A stretch of DNA of 33,664 nucleotides from JAJUFS01 sp964599565 (GTDB lineage Bacteria; Pseudomonadota; Gammaproteobacteria; Natronospirales; JAJUFS01): positions 1 to 33,664 of the forward strand of contig CAZRFE010000023.1 of the NCBI GenBank assembly GCA_964599565.1, read 5' to 3'. The notes beneath the pieces were generated by a model, which was not told the origin of the DNA, made no database searches, and worked only from the letters and a program-made list of their open reading frames with translations. The first letter of the stretch is position 1. Every line of letters begins with the position of its first letter. Made by a program: the position numbers and the translations under genes. Shown here piece after piece: positions 25,017-33,327 of the stretch.

Positions 25017-27650
25017 ATGGCACAACCCACCTTCACACTGCGCACCGCGGACGGCGGGCTCGACGACGCAACCGTCGTGCATTTCACCGGCAGCGAAGCG
25101 ATCTCCGGGCTGTACAACTTCGAGATCGCGATGAAGATTCCCGAGAGGGTGAGCGTGGATCTCGACGCCGTGCTCGGCGCCGCTGCAACGTTCACCATCG
25201 AGCACGATGGAAAATCGTTCGCGCGCCACGGCGTGCTGCGGCATTTCGAGATGCAGCACACCGCCGGCGGCTACGTGTACTACGCGGCGAGCCTCGTGCC
25301 GCGGCTGTGGAATCTCTCGACGTACCCGACGAACGAGGTCTACACGGGCCCTGAGTTCCGCACGGTCGATCAGATCATCGACACCGTGCTCACGCGCGGC
25401 GGCTTCACGAGCGGCACGGACTTCGACATCTCCGGCCTCACCGCGACATACCCCGAGCGCGATTACACCTGCCAGTTCGGCGAGACGGATTTCGCGTTCG
25501 TCTCACGGCTCATGGAACGCGACGGCATCTGGTACCGCTTCGAGCAGGGCGCGGATTGCGAGAAGCTCGTGCTCGCGGACGACGCGAACTACGCCGCGCT
25601 CGATACCGCCGAGGTCACGTACGCGGTTTCGCCCGACGACAACAACCGCTACCGCAGCATCCAGTCCTGGGTGTGCCGCAAGCAGCGCCTGCCGAAGGAA
25701 GTCGTGCTGCGCGATTTCAACTACGAGCAGCCGTCGCTGGATGTTTCCGGCAGTGCGACCGTGGATGCAAACGGCATGGGCAGCGCGTTCATCTACGGCG
25801 AGAACTTCACGACCGCGGAAGAAGGTGCGCGGCTTGCCGCCGTGCGCGCGGGCGAACTCGCCGCGCGCAAGACGCTCTTCCACGGGCAGGGCGCGGTGCC
25901 GGCGTTCAGCGCAGGCTGCACGTTCGCGCTCACGGGACATCCCGCGCAGGGCGGCGCGTGGAATGCGAACTATCTCCTCATCGCGGTCACGCACGAAGGC
26001 GAGAACCTCGACAGCAGGACAAGCACCGGCGCAAACGCCGCGCGCTACGCGAACACCTTCACCGCAATTCCCGCGGACGTGCAGTTCCGCGCGGAACGCA
26101 CGACGCCGAAGCCGCGCTTCGACGGCACCATGACCGCCATTGTCTACGCCGAGAACACGGCATCGGAACTTGCGGAAGTGAACGAGACGGGACACTACCG
26201 CGTGCGCCTGCCGTTCGACCGCGCGGACAGCGAAGGCGAGAAGGCAAGCCACTGGATACGCATGGCGCAGCCGTACGCGGGCGCCGAGCAGGGCATGTAC
26301 TTTCCGCTGAAGGCGAACACCGAGGTGCTGCTCACGTTCATCAACGGCGACCCGGACCGTCCCGTCATCGCGGGCGCGGTGCCGAACGGCGCGGGCATTT
26401 CGCTGCTCACCTCGCAGACCGCGAACCAGGCGACGATCGCAACGCCGGACCTGCTGAAACTGCAGGCGGCGGGCGGCGCGCATTCGAACATCGCGACCAC
26501 GCGTTACCTCACCGAGAACGGCGGCAACCGCAACGTGCCGCCGGGCGCGCCCGCGTTCAACGAGCTCGATCCCGCCACCGGGAAGAAGAAAGGTGCGATG
26601 ACGTCCACGAGCGAGGTCGGCGGCAATTTCATCATCGACCGCAGCTACGGCGACATCTACCACTACGGCGAAGGCAACACCTACGCGTGGGGCGCGGAGT
26701 GCGCGTACAACTTCGGCAACGATTACGAGGAACTGCACGAAGGCATTGCGCATGTCGATGATCCGGCTGCACCCGCCGTGCCGGGCCGCTACACGCTCAC
26801 GCAGTACACGGGCGCGTACGTCGACGATCCGACGAAGGAAATCTTCGAGATCCCGATTCTCGGCAAGGACCGCGAGAAGGACGAAGGCCTCATCGAGAAG
26901 AACTGGGGCAACAAGCTCGAGTACCACTACGGCTCAAGCTACAACTGGGCGGCGGGCCCCGGGCCCGGCGGTTCGCGGCCGGAATACAACTACGGCAACG
27001 CCTACACCGAGAACCTGCACGAGAAGATGCGCGGCACGTTTTCGAGCGAGTACGGGAGCACGAAGCACGACAGCTACGTGGGCAAGGTCGATCCCGCGAA
27101 AGCCGCCATCGAGAAGACCTACGGCGACACGTACTCCTACCAGCATGGCTACAACTACGAGGTGCACGAGGGCAACACGCGCGAGGAAGTCTACGGCGAC
27201 ACCGTGGAAGACATTCACGGCAACACCGACACGACCGTGCACGGCGATTCCACCGAGATGGTGTACGGCGATGTGAAGGGCACCGTCCACGGCAGCACCA
27301 ACGACATGGTGCTCGGCGGCGTGAACGACATGCACCTTGGCGGCAAGAACGAGATGACCGTCGCCGCCATCAACAGCATGGCGCTCAGCGTCGAGAACAA
27401 CATCTGGCTCGGCGCGAAGACGGACATCGCCGTCGGTGCGGTGTTCGAGATGACGGCGGGACCGAAGATCGAGCTCAAGCTCAGCCCTGCGATCGAGGCG
27501 GACAGCGTCGCGGACCTGCGCACCAAGGTCACGCAGATCGATTCCATCCTCACGAGTCTCGAGAACGCCGTCACGGTGATCAAGGCCGCGCCGACGGTGA
27601 TCGCAAACGGCGCGCTGTCGCTGAACCTTTCCGCACTGAAGTTCTGGTAA
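25017..27650 (+). CDS. vgrG: VgrG (TssI) spike protein with long octad beta-helix tail
   Basis: 877 aa with GAGGAG before the ATG. Residues 1-365 form the gp27-like hub (GLYNFEIAMKI, CQFGETDFAFVSRLMERDGIWYRF); residues about 368-460 form the gp5 OB-fold (GHYRVRLPFDR, SHWIRMAQPYAGAEQGMYFP, INGDPDRPVIAGAVPN). The remainder is a long extension. From residue 702 to 821 it runs in fifteen clean 8-residue repeats (YGDTxxxx, HGNTxxxx, LGGKxxxx), the pattern of the gp5 triple-stranded beta-helix, and Tyr/Gly-rich octads also occur near 543-575. The last 56 residues form a helical/hydrophobic cap. No catalytic toxin motif is evident. Trimers form the piercing spike on the Hcp tube and carry the PAAR-like tip. 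DUF2169 follows after 4 bases. Confidence 0.95.
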   Translation: MAQPTFTLRTADGGLDDATVVHFTGSEAISGLYNFEIAMKIPERVSVDLDAVLGAAATFTIEHDGKSFARHGVLRHFEMQHTAGGYVYYAASLVPRLWNLSTYPTNEVYTGPEFRTVDQIIDTVLTRGGFTSGTDFDISGLTATYPERDYTCQFGETDFAFVSRLMERDGIWYRFEQGADCEKLVLADDANYAALDTAEVTYAVSPDDNNRYRSIQSWVCRKQRLPKEVVLRDFNYEQPSLDVSGSATVDANGMGSAFIYGENFTTAEEGARLAAVRAGELAARKTLFHGQGAVPAFSAGCTFALTGHPAQGGAWNANYLLIAVTHEGENLDSRTSTGANAARYANTFTAIPADVQFRAERTTPKPRFDGTMTAIVYAENTASELAEVNETGHYRVRLPFDRADSEGEKASHWIRMAQPYAGAEQGMYFPLKANTEVLLTFINGDPDRPVIAGAVPNGAGISLLTSQTANQATIATPDLLKLQAAGGAHSNIATTRYLTENGGNRNVPPGAPAFNELDPATGKKKGAMTSTSEVGGNFIIDRSYGDIYHYGEGNTYAWGAECAYNFGNDYEELHEGIAHVDDPAAPAVPGRYTLTQYTGAYVDDPTKEIFEIPILGKDREKDEGLIEKNWGNKLEYHYGSSYNWAAGPGPGGSRPEYNYGNAYTENLHEKMRGTFSSEYGSTKHDSYVGKVDPAKAAIEKTYGDTYSYQHGYNYEVHEGNTREEVYGDTVEDIHGNTDTTVHGDSTEMVYGDVKGTVHGSTNDMVLGGVNDMHLGGKNEMTVAAINSMALSVENNIWLGAKTDIAVGAVFEMTAGPKIELKLSPAIEADSVADLRTKVTQIDSILTSLENAVTVIKAAPTVIANGALSLNLSALKFW

Positions 27651-27654
27651 GCGC

Positions 27655-30420
27655 ATGCAGGTCTACAAGCCGCTCGAACTCAGCCTGTTCTCGAAACCTT
27701 TCCGCTTCGACGGCAAGGATCGCTGGAGCGCGGGCGCGATGCTCGCCTTCCCGCTCACCGGCGGCGAGGTGCTGCTCGAACAGGACCTGTGGAAGGCCGC
27801 GGCGAGCGCGCTCGGCCAGGACGCCGTGCTCGATGCCTGCATGCCGAAGCCGCGCGGCGAGGTGCTCGTTGCCGGCGCCTACCACGCACCCGGCGGCGGC
27901 AAGGTCGCGGCGGACCGCGTGCTGATCGAAGCGGGCGCGGTGAAGAAGGAACTCGCCGTGTTCGGCAACCGGTACTGGTCGATGGGTGTTGCATCCGCAC
28001 CCGAGCCGATGCGCACCATGCCGCTCACCTGGGAGCATGCGTTCGGCGGTGAAGGCTTCGAGCGCAATCCGCTCGGCCGCGGCATGAAGGACATCGACGT
28101 GTTCGGCGAGATGCGCCGCCCGCTGCCGAACGTGGAATACCCGGACCGGCTGATCGAAGGTTCCGGCCAGCGGCCGGAACCCGCCGGCCTCCTGCCCATC
28201 GACATGATGTGGCCGCAGCGCCTGGCGAAGGCCGGCACCTACGATGAGGCATGGGTGCGCGATGTCGCGCCGGGTCTCGCGCAGGACATCGACTGGGAGT
28301 TCTTCAACGTCGCACCCGAGGATCAGTGGCTCGACGGTTTCTTCGCGGGCGGCGAGAAATACCGCATCACGAACATGCATCCCGAATACGCGGAGCTTTC
28401 CGGCACGCTGCCGAAGTTTCGCGTGCGCTGCTTCATCGAAAGAAGCAGGCGCGAAGACGACTTCCATGAAATCGCGCTTCGCGCCGAAACGCTGTGGCTG
28501 CTGCCGGGCGAGAACGTCGGGATACTCATATACCGCGGCACGGCGAACATCGACAGCGACGACGGCACCGACATTGCCACCGTGCTGCTTGCCTACGAGA
28601 ACGCAGACGATGCCGCGCGCGATGCCGCGCACTACCGCGCCGCGATGCAGGGCCGCAAGGATCCGGAAACGCAGCTGAAGTACGCCGTGAACACGCGTGA
28701 CATCATCCCCGCGAACGCGCGCTGCGGTTTCGCGCGCGTGCTGGAAGCGAACCCCGGCGCGGAGATGATCCGCCAGCAGCAGGTCAAGGCACGCGCCGAA
28801 GACGTGCGCGCGGAAGTGGACGCGAAGGTCGCGGCACAGCGCGAGCAGCTCGAACAGCAGCTGCGTGACGCGGGCGTCGATCCCGCGCCGTATCTTGCGA
28901 AGTTCGATGCCCGCGAATCCGAGCTGGACCCGGCGTTGCAGGCATTGCTGGATCGCATCGAGCAGATGCTGCCCGCCGGCGCGAACGCCGCCAGCATGGA
29001 TCTCGGCGGGCTCGATCAGTTGCAGAAGGATCTCGTCGCCTACGGCGAGGCGCAGCGCGAGCAGGCAAAGGCAAGAATCACGGAACTTGCCGACGCGGTG
29101 AAATCCATGCCGCCAGATGTGCAGGCTGGTGCGCAGCAGAAGATCGATGACGCGCTCACGCGCATGGATGCAAGGCATCCGTTGCCGCGCCCGCCCGCAA
29201 CGACACAGCTCGATGCATTGAAGAAGCAGCTCGCGGAGGCGCAGGACATCCGCGAGCGCCTTCGTGCCGAAGGCATCCCGGAGGATCGCCTGCCGCAGGT
29301 TCCGGCGGTGGATTTCTCAACCATGGAACGCCAGCTCGCCGAGGCCGCCGCGGTGTTCGTGCAGGGCTATCGCGCGGGCGCGCACCTGTTCGAGGACGGC
29401 GCACCGCCGCTCGGCGTGCCGGATGGAAAACGCATCGACGCGCTGCTCGGCCATCTCGGCGCCGGTGCCGCGGCGAAGGACATCGATGGCGGCGACTTCG
29501 CGGGCATCGCGCTTTCGAACCGCGATCTTGCCGGCGCGAACTTCGAGAACGCGTTTCTTGAAAACGCCGATCTCGCGCGCGCGGATTTCAGCGGCGCGAA
29601 CCTGCGCGGCGCCATTCTCGCGCGCGCGAACCTGCGCGGCGCGAAGCTTTGCGATGCAGATCTCACCGGCGCGAACCTCGGCTACGCGGACCTTGAAGGC
29701 GCGGATCTCACCGGCGCGAAACTGGAAAAGGCCATACTGAGCGGCGCGAACCTCACCGCCGCCGTGCTTGCGGATGCGGAACTCGCCGAGGTCTCGCTGC
29801 TGGATGCGAAGTGCGGGAAGACCGACTTCAGCCGCACGAAGCTGCCGAACGCCGTTTTCCTGAACCAGGATCTCTCCGGCGCGCGCTTCATCGACGCCGA
29901 TCTCAGCTTCGTTGCATTCGTGAACGTGAAGGCCGGGAGCGCGGATTTCACCGGCGCGCTGATGGACAAGACCACCTTCCTGGATTTCGACGGCACGGGT
30001 GCGCGCTTCGTGAACGCGAAGCTTCACAACACCCGCTTCATCCACAACTGCAATCTCGCGGGCGCGGTGTTCACCGGCGCGCGCGGCACGCAGGTGAGCT
30101 TCCGCGGCGCGAACCTGGAATACGCGGATCTCAAGTGCACGGACCTGCCGGAGTGCGACTTCTCGCTCGCGCGCATGGCGCACGCTTCGCTCGATGAAGG
30201 CAACTACTGGCGCTCGATCTTCGCGGAGGCGGACATGAGTTCCGCGTCCGTGACCGCCGCGAATCTCATGGAAGCGCGCTTTCGCAAGACGCGCATCGTC
30301 AGCGCGGATTTCTCGAAGTCCAACTGCTTTTCCATCGACTTCACCGGCGCAACGCTCGGCGCCACGCGTTTCGACGGCGCGAATCTCACGCGCACCGTGC
30401 TGCAGGACTGGAGGCCGTGA
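27655..30420 (+). CDS. DUF2169-pentapeptide repeat fusion, T6SS spike/cargo-associated
   Basis: 921 aa. Residues about 1-320 match DUF2169 (LELSLFSKPFRFDGKDRW, MPLTWEHAFGGEGFERNPLGRG, LLPGENVGILIYRGT), a domain found beside vgrG and DUF4150 genes and thought to act as a T6SS adaptor or chaperone. Residues about 365-580 are charged, Gln/Ala/Glu-rich and probably coiled coil. From about residue 605 to 915 there are tandem pentapeptide repeats of the A(D/N)LxG type, which fold as a right-handed quadrilateral beta-helix. The gene starts 4 bases after vgrG and overlaps the next pentapeptide gene (TGATG). The pentapeptide part may be a rigid scaffold that positions cargo on the spike, or itself the cargo; the sequence cannot decide. 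Confidence 0.88.
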   Translation: MQVYKPLELSLFSKPFRFDGKDRWSAGAMLAFPLTGGEVLLEQDLWKAAASALGQDAVLDACMPKPRGEVLVAGAYHAPGGGKVAADRVLIEAGAVKKELAVFGNRYWSMGVASAPEPMRTMPLTWEHAFGGEGFERNPLGRGMKDIDVFGEMRRPLPNVEYPDRLIEGSGQRPEPAGLLPIDMMWPQRLAKAGTYDEAWVRDVAPGLAQDIDWEFFNVAPEDQWLDGFFAGGEKYRITNMHPEYAELSGTLPKFRVRCFIERSRREDDFHEIALRAETLWLLPGENVGILIYRGTANIDSDDGTDIATVLLAYENADDAARDAAHYRAAMQGRKDPETQLKYAVNTRDIIPANARCGFARVLEANPGAEMIRQQQVKARAEDVRAEVDAKVAAQREQLEQQLRDAGVDPAPYLAKFDARESELDPALQALLDRIEQMLPAGANAASMDLGGLDQLQKDLVAYGEAQREQAKARITELADAVKSMPPDVQAGAQQKIDDALTRMDARHPLPRPPATTQLDALKKQLAEAQDIRERLRAEGIPEDRLPQVPAVDFSTMERQLAEAAAVFVQGYRAGAHLFEDGAPPLGVPDGKRIDALLGHLGAGAAAKDIDGGDFAGIALSNRDLAGANFENAFLENADLARADFSGANLRGAILARANLRGAKLCDADLTGANLGYADLEGADLTGAKLEKAILSGANLTAAVLADAELAEVSLLDAKCGKTDFSRTKLPNAVFLNQDLSGARFIDADLSFVAFVNVKAGSADFTGALMDKTTFLDFDGTGARFVNAKLHNTRFIHNCNLAGAVFTGARGTQVSFRGANLEYADLKCTDLPECDFSLARMAHASLDEGNYWRSIFAEADMSSASVTAANLMEARFRKTRIVSADFSKSNCFSIDFTGATLGATRFDGANLTRTVLQDWRP

Positions 30421-31481
30421 TGGATCGCGAGACGCTCGAACAACGCATCCGCCGGCTCGACATCCTCGATGGCGAGGATTTCACGAACGTGGATCTTTCC
30501 GGTGCGGACGTCCGCGGTGGCATCTTCCAGGGCTGCACGCTCACGGGCGCGAGCTTCGCGGGCGCGCGCCTCAGTGAAGCGAGCTTCATCAACTGCACGC
30601 TGGATCGCGTGAATCTTTCCGCGGCGGATCTCTCGTACGCGAACTTCGTGGACAGCACGCTGAACGGTGCGCGCCTCAATGACGCCACCTGCACCACCAC
30701 GAATTTCGTGAACGCGCAGCTTGAAGGTGCGGATTTCAGCGATGTGAAGTTCGAGCAGGCGAACATCGTGAACGGCAGGCTCGTGGACGCGAAGTTCACG
30801 AATGCCGCCTTCATGCAGAGCGCGCTCGTGCGGTGCGATCTGTCGCGCGCGGATTTCGATGGCGCAAGCATCGAGAAATCCGCGGTCATCGAGCCGGTGC
30901 TGGAAGGCACGCAGCTTGCGAAGGCGCGCATCACGCTGAGCCTTTTCCAGAAGGCAAACCTGCGCGGGCGCGATTTCAGCGGCGCGGATTTCGTGCGGAT
31001 GCAGTTCGGCGAATCCGATCTCTCCGGATGCAGTTTCGAGAACGCGGATCTCACGCAGGCGGGGTTCATCGGCGCGAATCTCGATGGCGCGAACTTCCGC
31101 GGCGCGAGCGCGCCGGCGGCGATGTTCATCGGCGCAAGCCTTGCGAAGGCGAACTTCGATGGCGCGAACGTGGAGCAGGCGCTGTTCGTGAAGGCGAACG
31201 CGCGCGCGGCGGTGTTCACATACGCAAACGCAAAGCTCGCGCAGTTCTCGAATGCGGACCTGCGCGATACGACATTCATCAGCGCGAATCTCGCCGTGGC
31301 GGATCTCTCGGGCGCGGACCTGCGCGGCGCGGATCTCGCCGAGGCGAAACTCGATCTCACCAACCTGCACGCCATCATCGAAGAGAACACGGCGTGGGAC
31401 GGCGCGAACCGCGATGCGGCAAAGCCCGCCGATCCCGCACTCGCCGAGGCCGAGGCGCAGGCGAAGGCACTGCAGAAATGA
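30420..31481 (+). CDS. Pentapeptide-repeat protein
   Basis: 353 aa; ATG at 30420 overlaps the previous stop in TGATG (a GTG one codon earlier is also possible). Apart from the first 15 residues (TLEQRIRRLDILD) and a short helical C-terminus ending EAEAQAKALQK, the whole protein is pentapeptide repeats (GADVRGG, LSAADLSYANF, LSGADLRGADLAEAKLDL), giving a predicted beta-helix of about 60 repeats. No signal peptide or enzyme motif. It shares the repeat type with the C-terminus of the gene before, so it may have arisen by duplication or may extend the same scaffold. Pentapeptide proteins of the Qnr/MfpA group mimic DNA and bind gyrase, but nothing here specifically supports that. Confidence 0.85.
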   Translation: MDRETLEQRIRRLDILDGEDFTNVDLSGADVRGGIFQGCTLTGASFAGARLSEASFINCTLDRVNLSAADLSYANFVDSTLNGARLNDATCTTTNFVNAQLEGADFSDVKFEQANIVNGRLVDAKFTNAAFMQSALVRCDLSRADFDGASIEKSAVIEPVLEGTQLAKARITLSLFQKANLRGRDFSGADFVRMQFGESDLSGCSFENADLTQAGFIGANLDGANFRGASAPAAMFIGASLAKANFDGANVEQALFVKANARAAVFTYANAKLAQFSNADLRDTTFISANLAVADLSGADLRGADLAEAKLDLTNLHAIIEENTAWDGANRDAAKPADPALAEAEAQAKALQK

Positions 31482-31492
31482 GGAGCAAGACC

Positions 31493-32143
31493 ATGCCGAA
31501 CACGAATCTCGTGACATTGCTCACCGGCGCGGATGTGCGCCTTGAAACGGGCGTCGTCATGCTGCGCGAAGGCACCGCGTGGGTGGTGCGCACGGATGAG
31601 GGCGTGCGCACGCTCGGCCGCGCGTTCAGCTGCCTGGTGGAACCCGAATGCAACGACCGCGTGCTCTACGTGAGCGACGGTGCGCGCGGGCGCATCCTCG
31701 CGATTCTCGATCGCCCCGGCGGCGGTGCGGCGGTGCTCGAGCATGCAGAAGGCATGGAGCTGCGCGCGAGCGAAGGCGCGGTGAGCGTCGCTGCACGCGA
31801 TACCGTGCAGCTTGCGGGCAGCGAAGTGAATCTCGCGGCCGGCACGCTGCGTGCGACGGCCGCGGAAGCGGCGTTCTGCATCGGCGAAACGGACCTCACC
31901 GGCAACCGCGCAAAAGCCACGCTGCGTGATGCAGCACTTGAAGCGGAGAATGTCGATACGCGCGCGAATCGCATCACGCAGCGCGTGAAGCGCGCGTTCC
32001 GTTTCATCGAGGAAACGGAAGTCGTGCACGCGCGCGAAGTTCTCCAGCACGTGAAGGGGCTGTTCACCTCGCGCGCGAAAACCGCGGTCATTACCGCCGC
32101 GGAAGACATGAAGGTGGATGGCAAGCGCATCCATCTGGGTTGA
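31493..32143 (+). CDS. DUF3540 protein, T6SS spike-cassette component
   Basis: 216 aa from the ATG at 31493, which has GAGGAG 8 bases upstream; an earlier in-frame ATG at 31478 overlaps the previous stop and is less well placed. Features consistent with DUF3540 are an N-terminal beta-rich domain (VVRTDEGVRTLGRAFSCLVEP, DRVLYVSDGARGRILAIL), then a repeated beta-helix-like middle (ELRASEGAVSVAARDTVQL) and a C-terminal KVDGKRIHLG, similar to ends of spike-associated beta-prism proteins. The family is usually found with DUF2169, pentapeptide and DUF4150 genes. A role in assembling or loading the VgrG-tip complex is likely but unproven. Confidence 0.82.
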   Translation: MPNTNLVTLLTGADVRLETGVVMLREGTAWVVRTDEGVRTLGRAFSCLVEPECNDRVLYVSDGARGRILAILDRPGGGAAVLEHAEGMELRASEGAVSVAARDTVQLAGSEVNLAAGTLRATAAEAAFCIGETDLTGNRAKATLRDAALEAENVDTRANRITQRVKRAFRFIEETEVVHAREVLQHVKGLFTSRAKTAVITAAEDMKVDGKRIHLG

Positions 32144-32177
32144 TCGACACGTGAGAAGCTGAGAAGAGGCACACACC

Positions 32178-32579
32178 ATGTTTGCAACAACCCAGATGCC
32201 CGCCATCGACATGGCATTCCCCGACGTGTGCAAGACGCCCGCGCCGCCGCTGCCGTTCATCCCGATTCCCTACCCGAACATGGCCATGCACGCGATGGGC
32301 ATTCCCACCGCGCCGACATTTCTCGTCACCGCCATGCCCGTGCACAACCTGCTGACGACAGTGCCCATCAGCCTCGGCGACTTCGGCGGCGTGATGGGCG
32401 GCCTGGTCTCGCAGATATTCATCGGTCCCTCGCGGCCGATCGTCGCGAGCGTGAAGACCTTTGCATCCGGCATGCCCATGCAGCGCATGCTGAGCGTCAC
32501 CGCGCAGAACGGCATGGCGCCGAACATGGTCGGCACCACGATCAGTCCGAGCCAGGTGACGGTGCTGGTGATGGGGTAA
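32178..32579 (+). CDS. DUF4150 PAAR-like spike tip protein
   Basis: 133 aa with AGAGG upstream of the ATG. The characteristic opening is AFPDVCKTPAPPLPFIPIPYPN (read in two pieces around residues 13-34), followed by a region of Gly, Met and Pro-rich short strands (PISLGDFGGVMGG, GMAPNMVGTTISPSQ). DUF4150 is a PAAR-like domain that caps the VgrG trimer. Here it is a bare tip: there is no C-terminal toxin domain, although many DUF4150 proteins carry one. It closes the vgrG-DUF2169-pentapeptide-DUF3540-DUF4150 run, and no further T6SS gene follows. Confidence 0.9.
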   Translation: MFATTQMPAIDMAFPDVCKTPAPPLPFIPIPYPNMAMHAMGIPTAPTFLVTAMPVHNLLTTVPISLGDFGGVMGGLVSQIFIGPSRPIVASVKTFASGMPMQRMLSVTAQNGMAPNMVGTTISPSQVTVLVMG

Positions 32580-32639
32580 GGCTGCGGTCGGCGCAGGCTG
32601 GTGCCAGGCGAGCGCTGCCGATATCTGGCTCAACGTATC

Positions 32640-32795
32640 TTCGGCAGATCGAAAGTAAGCTGCGCATGTGCAGGATCGTCAGTACCCGCACTTCGTTTTC
32701 GCTGACTCGATAGATGATCCGATAAGGTGTTCTTGAATCTCGCGTACGGAATCGTCTTCAGTGTTCCGGAACCTTTCGCGGCGTGATCATCCAGG
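32640..32795 (-). pseudogene. Frameshifted remnant of a RelE/ParE-family toxin
   Basis: On the minus strand one frame reads FRNTEDDSVREIQEH and, after a one-base shift near 32728, the next frame reads PYRIIYRVSENEVRVLTILH followed by MRSLL. Joined, these match the C-terminal half of RelE/ParE-type toxins (IREI...YRIIYRV...VLxIxHxRR). The upstream half is gone: the first frame meets a TGA near 32790. No antitoxin gene is visible. It looks like a decayed toxin-antitoxin locus at the edge of the T6SS region. The exact limits are approximate. Confidence 0.6.
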
Positions 32796-32819
32796 AGTCC
32801 GGTAACTTCGGAGAAGCAC

Positions 32820-33188
32820 ATGGCCATCATCGGTATTGTCCCGCAGCTGCGCACGAAGGACATTGTTTCGTCCATGCGTTTCTACACGGAGAAGCTGGGG
32901 TTCTCCGTCGAGTTCACCTACCAGGACTTCTACGCCGGCATTCGCATCGGTCGCCATCTCATTCACCTGAAACGCGTGGACGAACAGGATCCGTCCATTC
33001 CATACGTGGATGACGGCGGACATATCCATCTCTACCTGGAAACCGAAGACGTCGCGACATTCGCCGCCCGGCTCAAGGCGAACGGCGTGCCGCTGGTGAA
33101 GGATGTGCATGAGACGCCCTGGAATACGAGGGAGATCGTCATTCACGACGACCAGGGTCATACGTTGTATCTGGGCGAACCGTTGTAG
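32820..33188 (+). CDS. VOC-family (glyoxalase/bleomycin resistance-like) protein
   Basis: 122 aa with GGAG 6-7 bases before the ATG. The vicinal-oxygen-chelate fold is clear: IVPQLRTKDIVSSMRFYTEKLGF at the start, HLIHLKRV, GHIHLYLETEDVATFAARLK with VPLVKDV, and the closing EIVIHDDQGHTLYLGEPL. His and Glu residues in the expected metal positions are present (His near 47, His near 69, Glu near 119). Substrate is unknown; such proteins include dioxygenases, glyoxalases and drug-binding proteins. It stands alone after the toxin remnant and is probably not part of the T6SS. Confidence 0.9.
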   Translation: MAIIGIVPQLRTKDIVSSMRFYTEKLGFSVEFTYQDFYAGIRIGRHLIHLKRVDEQDPSIPYVDDGGHIHLYLETEDVATFAARLKANGVPLVKDVHETPWNTREIVIHDDQGHTLYLGEPL

Positions 33189-33195
33189 TGCGTAG

Positions 33196-33220
33196 CCGGA
33201 TAGAGCGCAGCGAAATCCGG
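33196..33220. repeat. REP-like inverted repeat after the VOC gene
   Basis: CCGGAT (33196-33201) pairs with ATCCGG (33215-33220) around AGAGCGCAGCGAA. The form, a GTAGCCGGAT start and a GCGCAGCG loop, is the kind of short palindrome scattered in many proteobacterial genomes. A second AGCGAAATCCGGG lies near 33620. It sits 8 bases past the VOC stop and could protect its transcript end. Confidence 0.5.
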
Positions 33221-33299
33221 GAGCGAACGCGTCTTCTTCCTTCAAGGCCTTTCGCCCGCTGCTCGCCCCGCTGCGCTTTGCTCCCCGAGCGGCCGAGTC

Positions 33300-33327
33300 A
33301 CTTTTCTTTGCGCGGCCAAAGAAAAGT
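33300..33327. repeat. Perfect 11-bp inverted repeat, dispersed-element type
   Basis: ACTTTTCTTTG (33300-33310) pairs with CAAAGAAAAGT (33317-33327) around CGCGGC, followed by AACCAAAAGAAAGGC. I recognise this arrangement as a multicopy intergenic motif of Xanthomonadaceae and related bacteria. It is A+T-rich in a G+C-rich setting. It is not followed by a T-tract on the plus strand, but either arm's T-run could support weak bidirectional termination. Confidence 0.6.

Noticed and set aside
29480..31400. Repetitive G+C-rich DNA as a CRISPR or satellite array
   Set aside because: The periodicity is 15 bases (five codons) with variable sequence and follows from the pentapeptide repeats encoded there; there are no conserved repeats with unique spacers.
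32820..33188. VOC protein as a T6SS effector or immunity protein
   Set aside because: It is separated from the T6SS by a decayed toxin gene and has its own ribosome site and an ordinary VOC fold; nothing links it to secretion.
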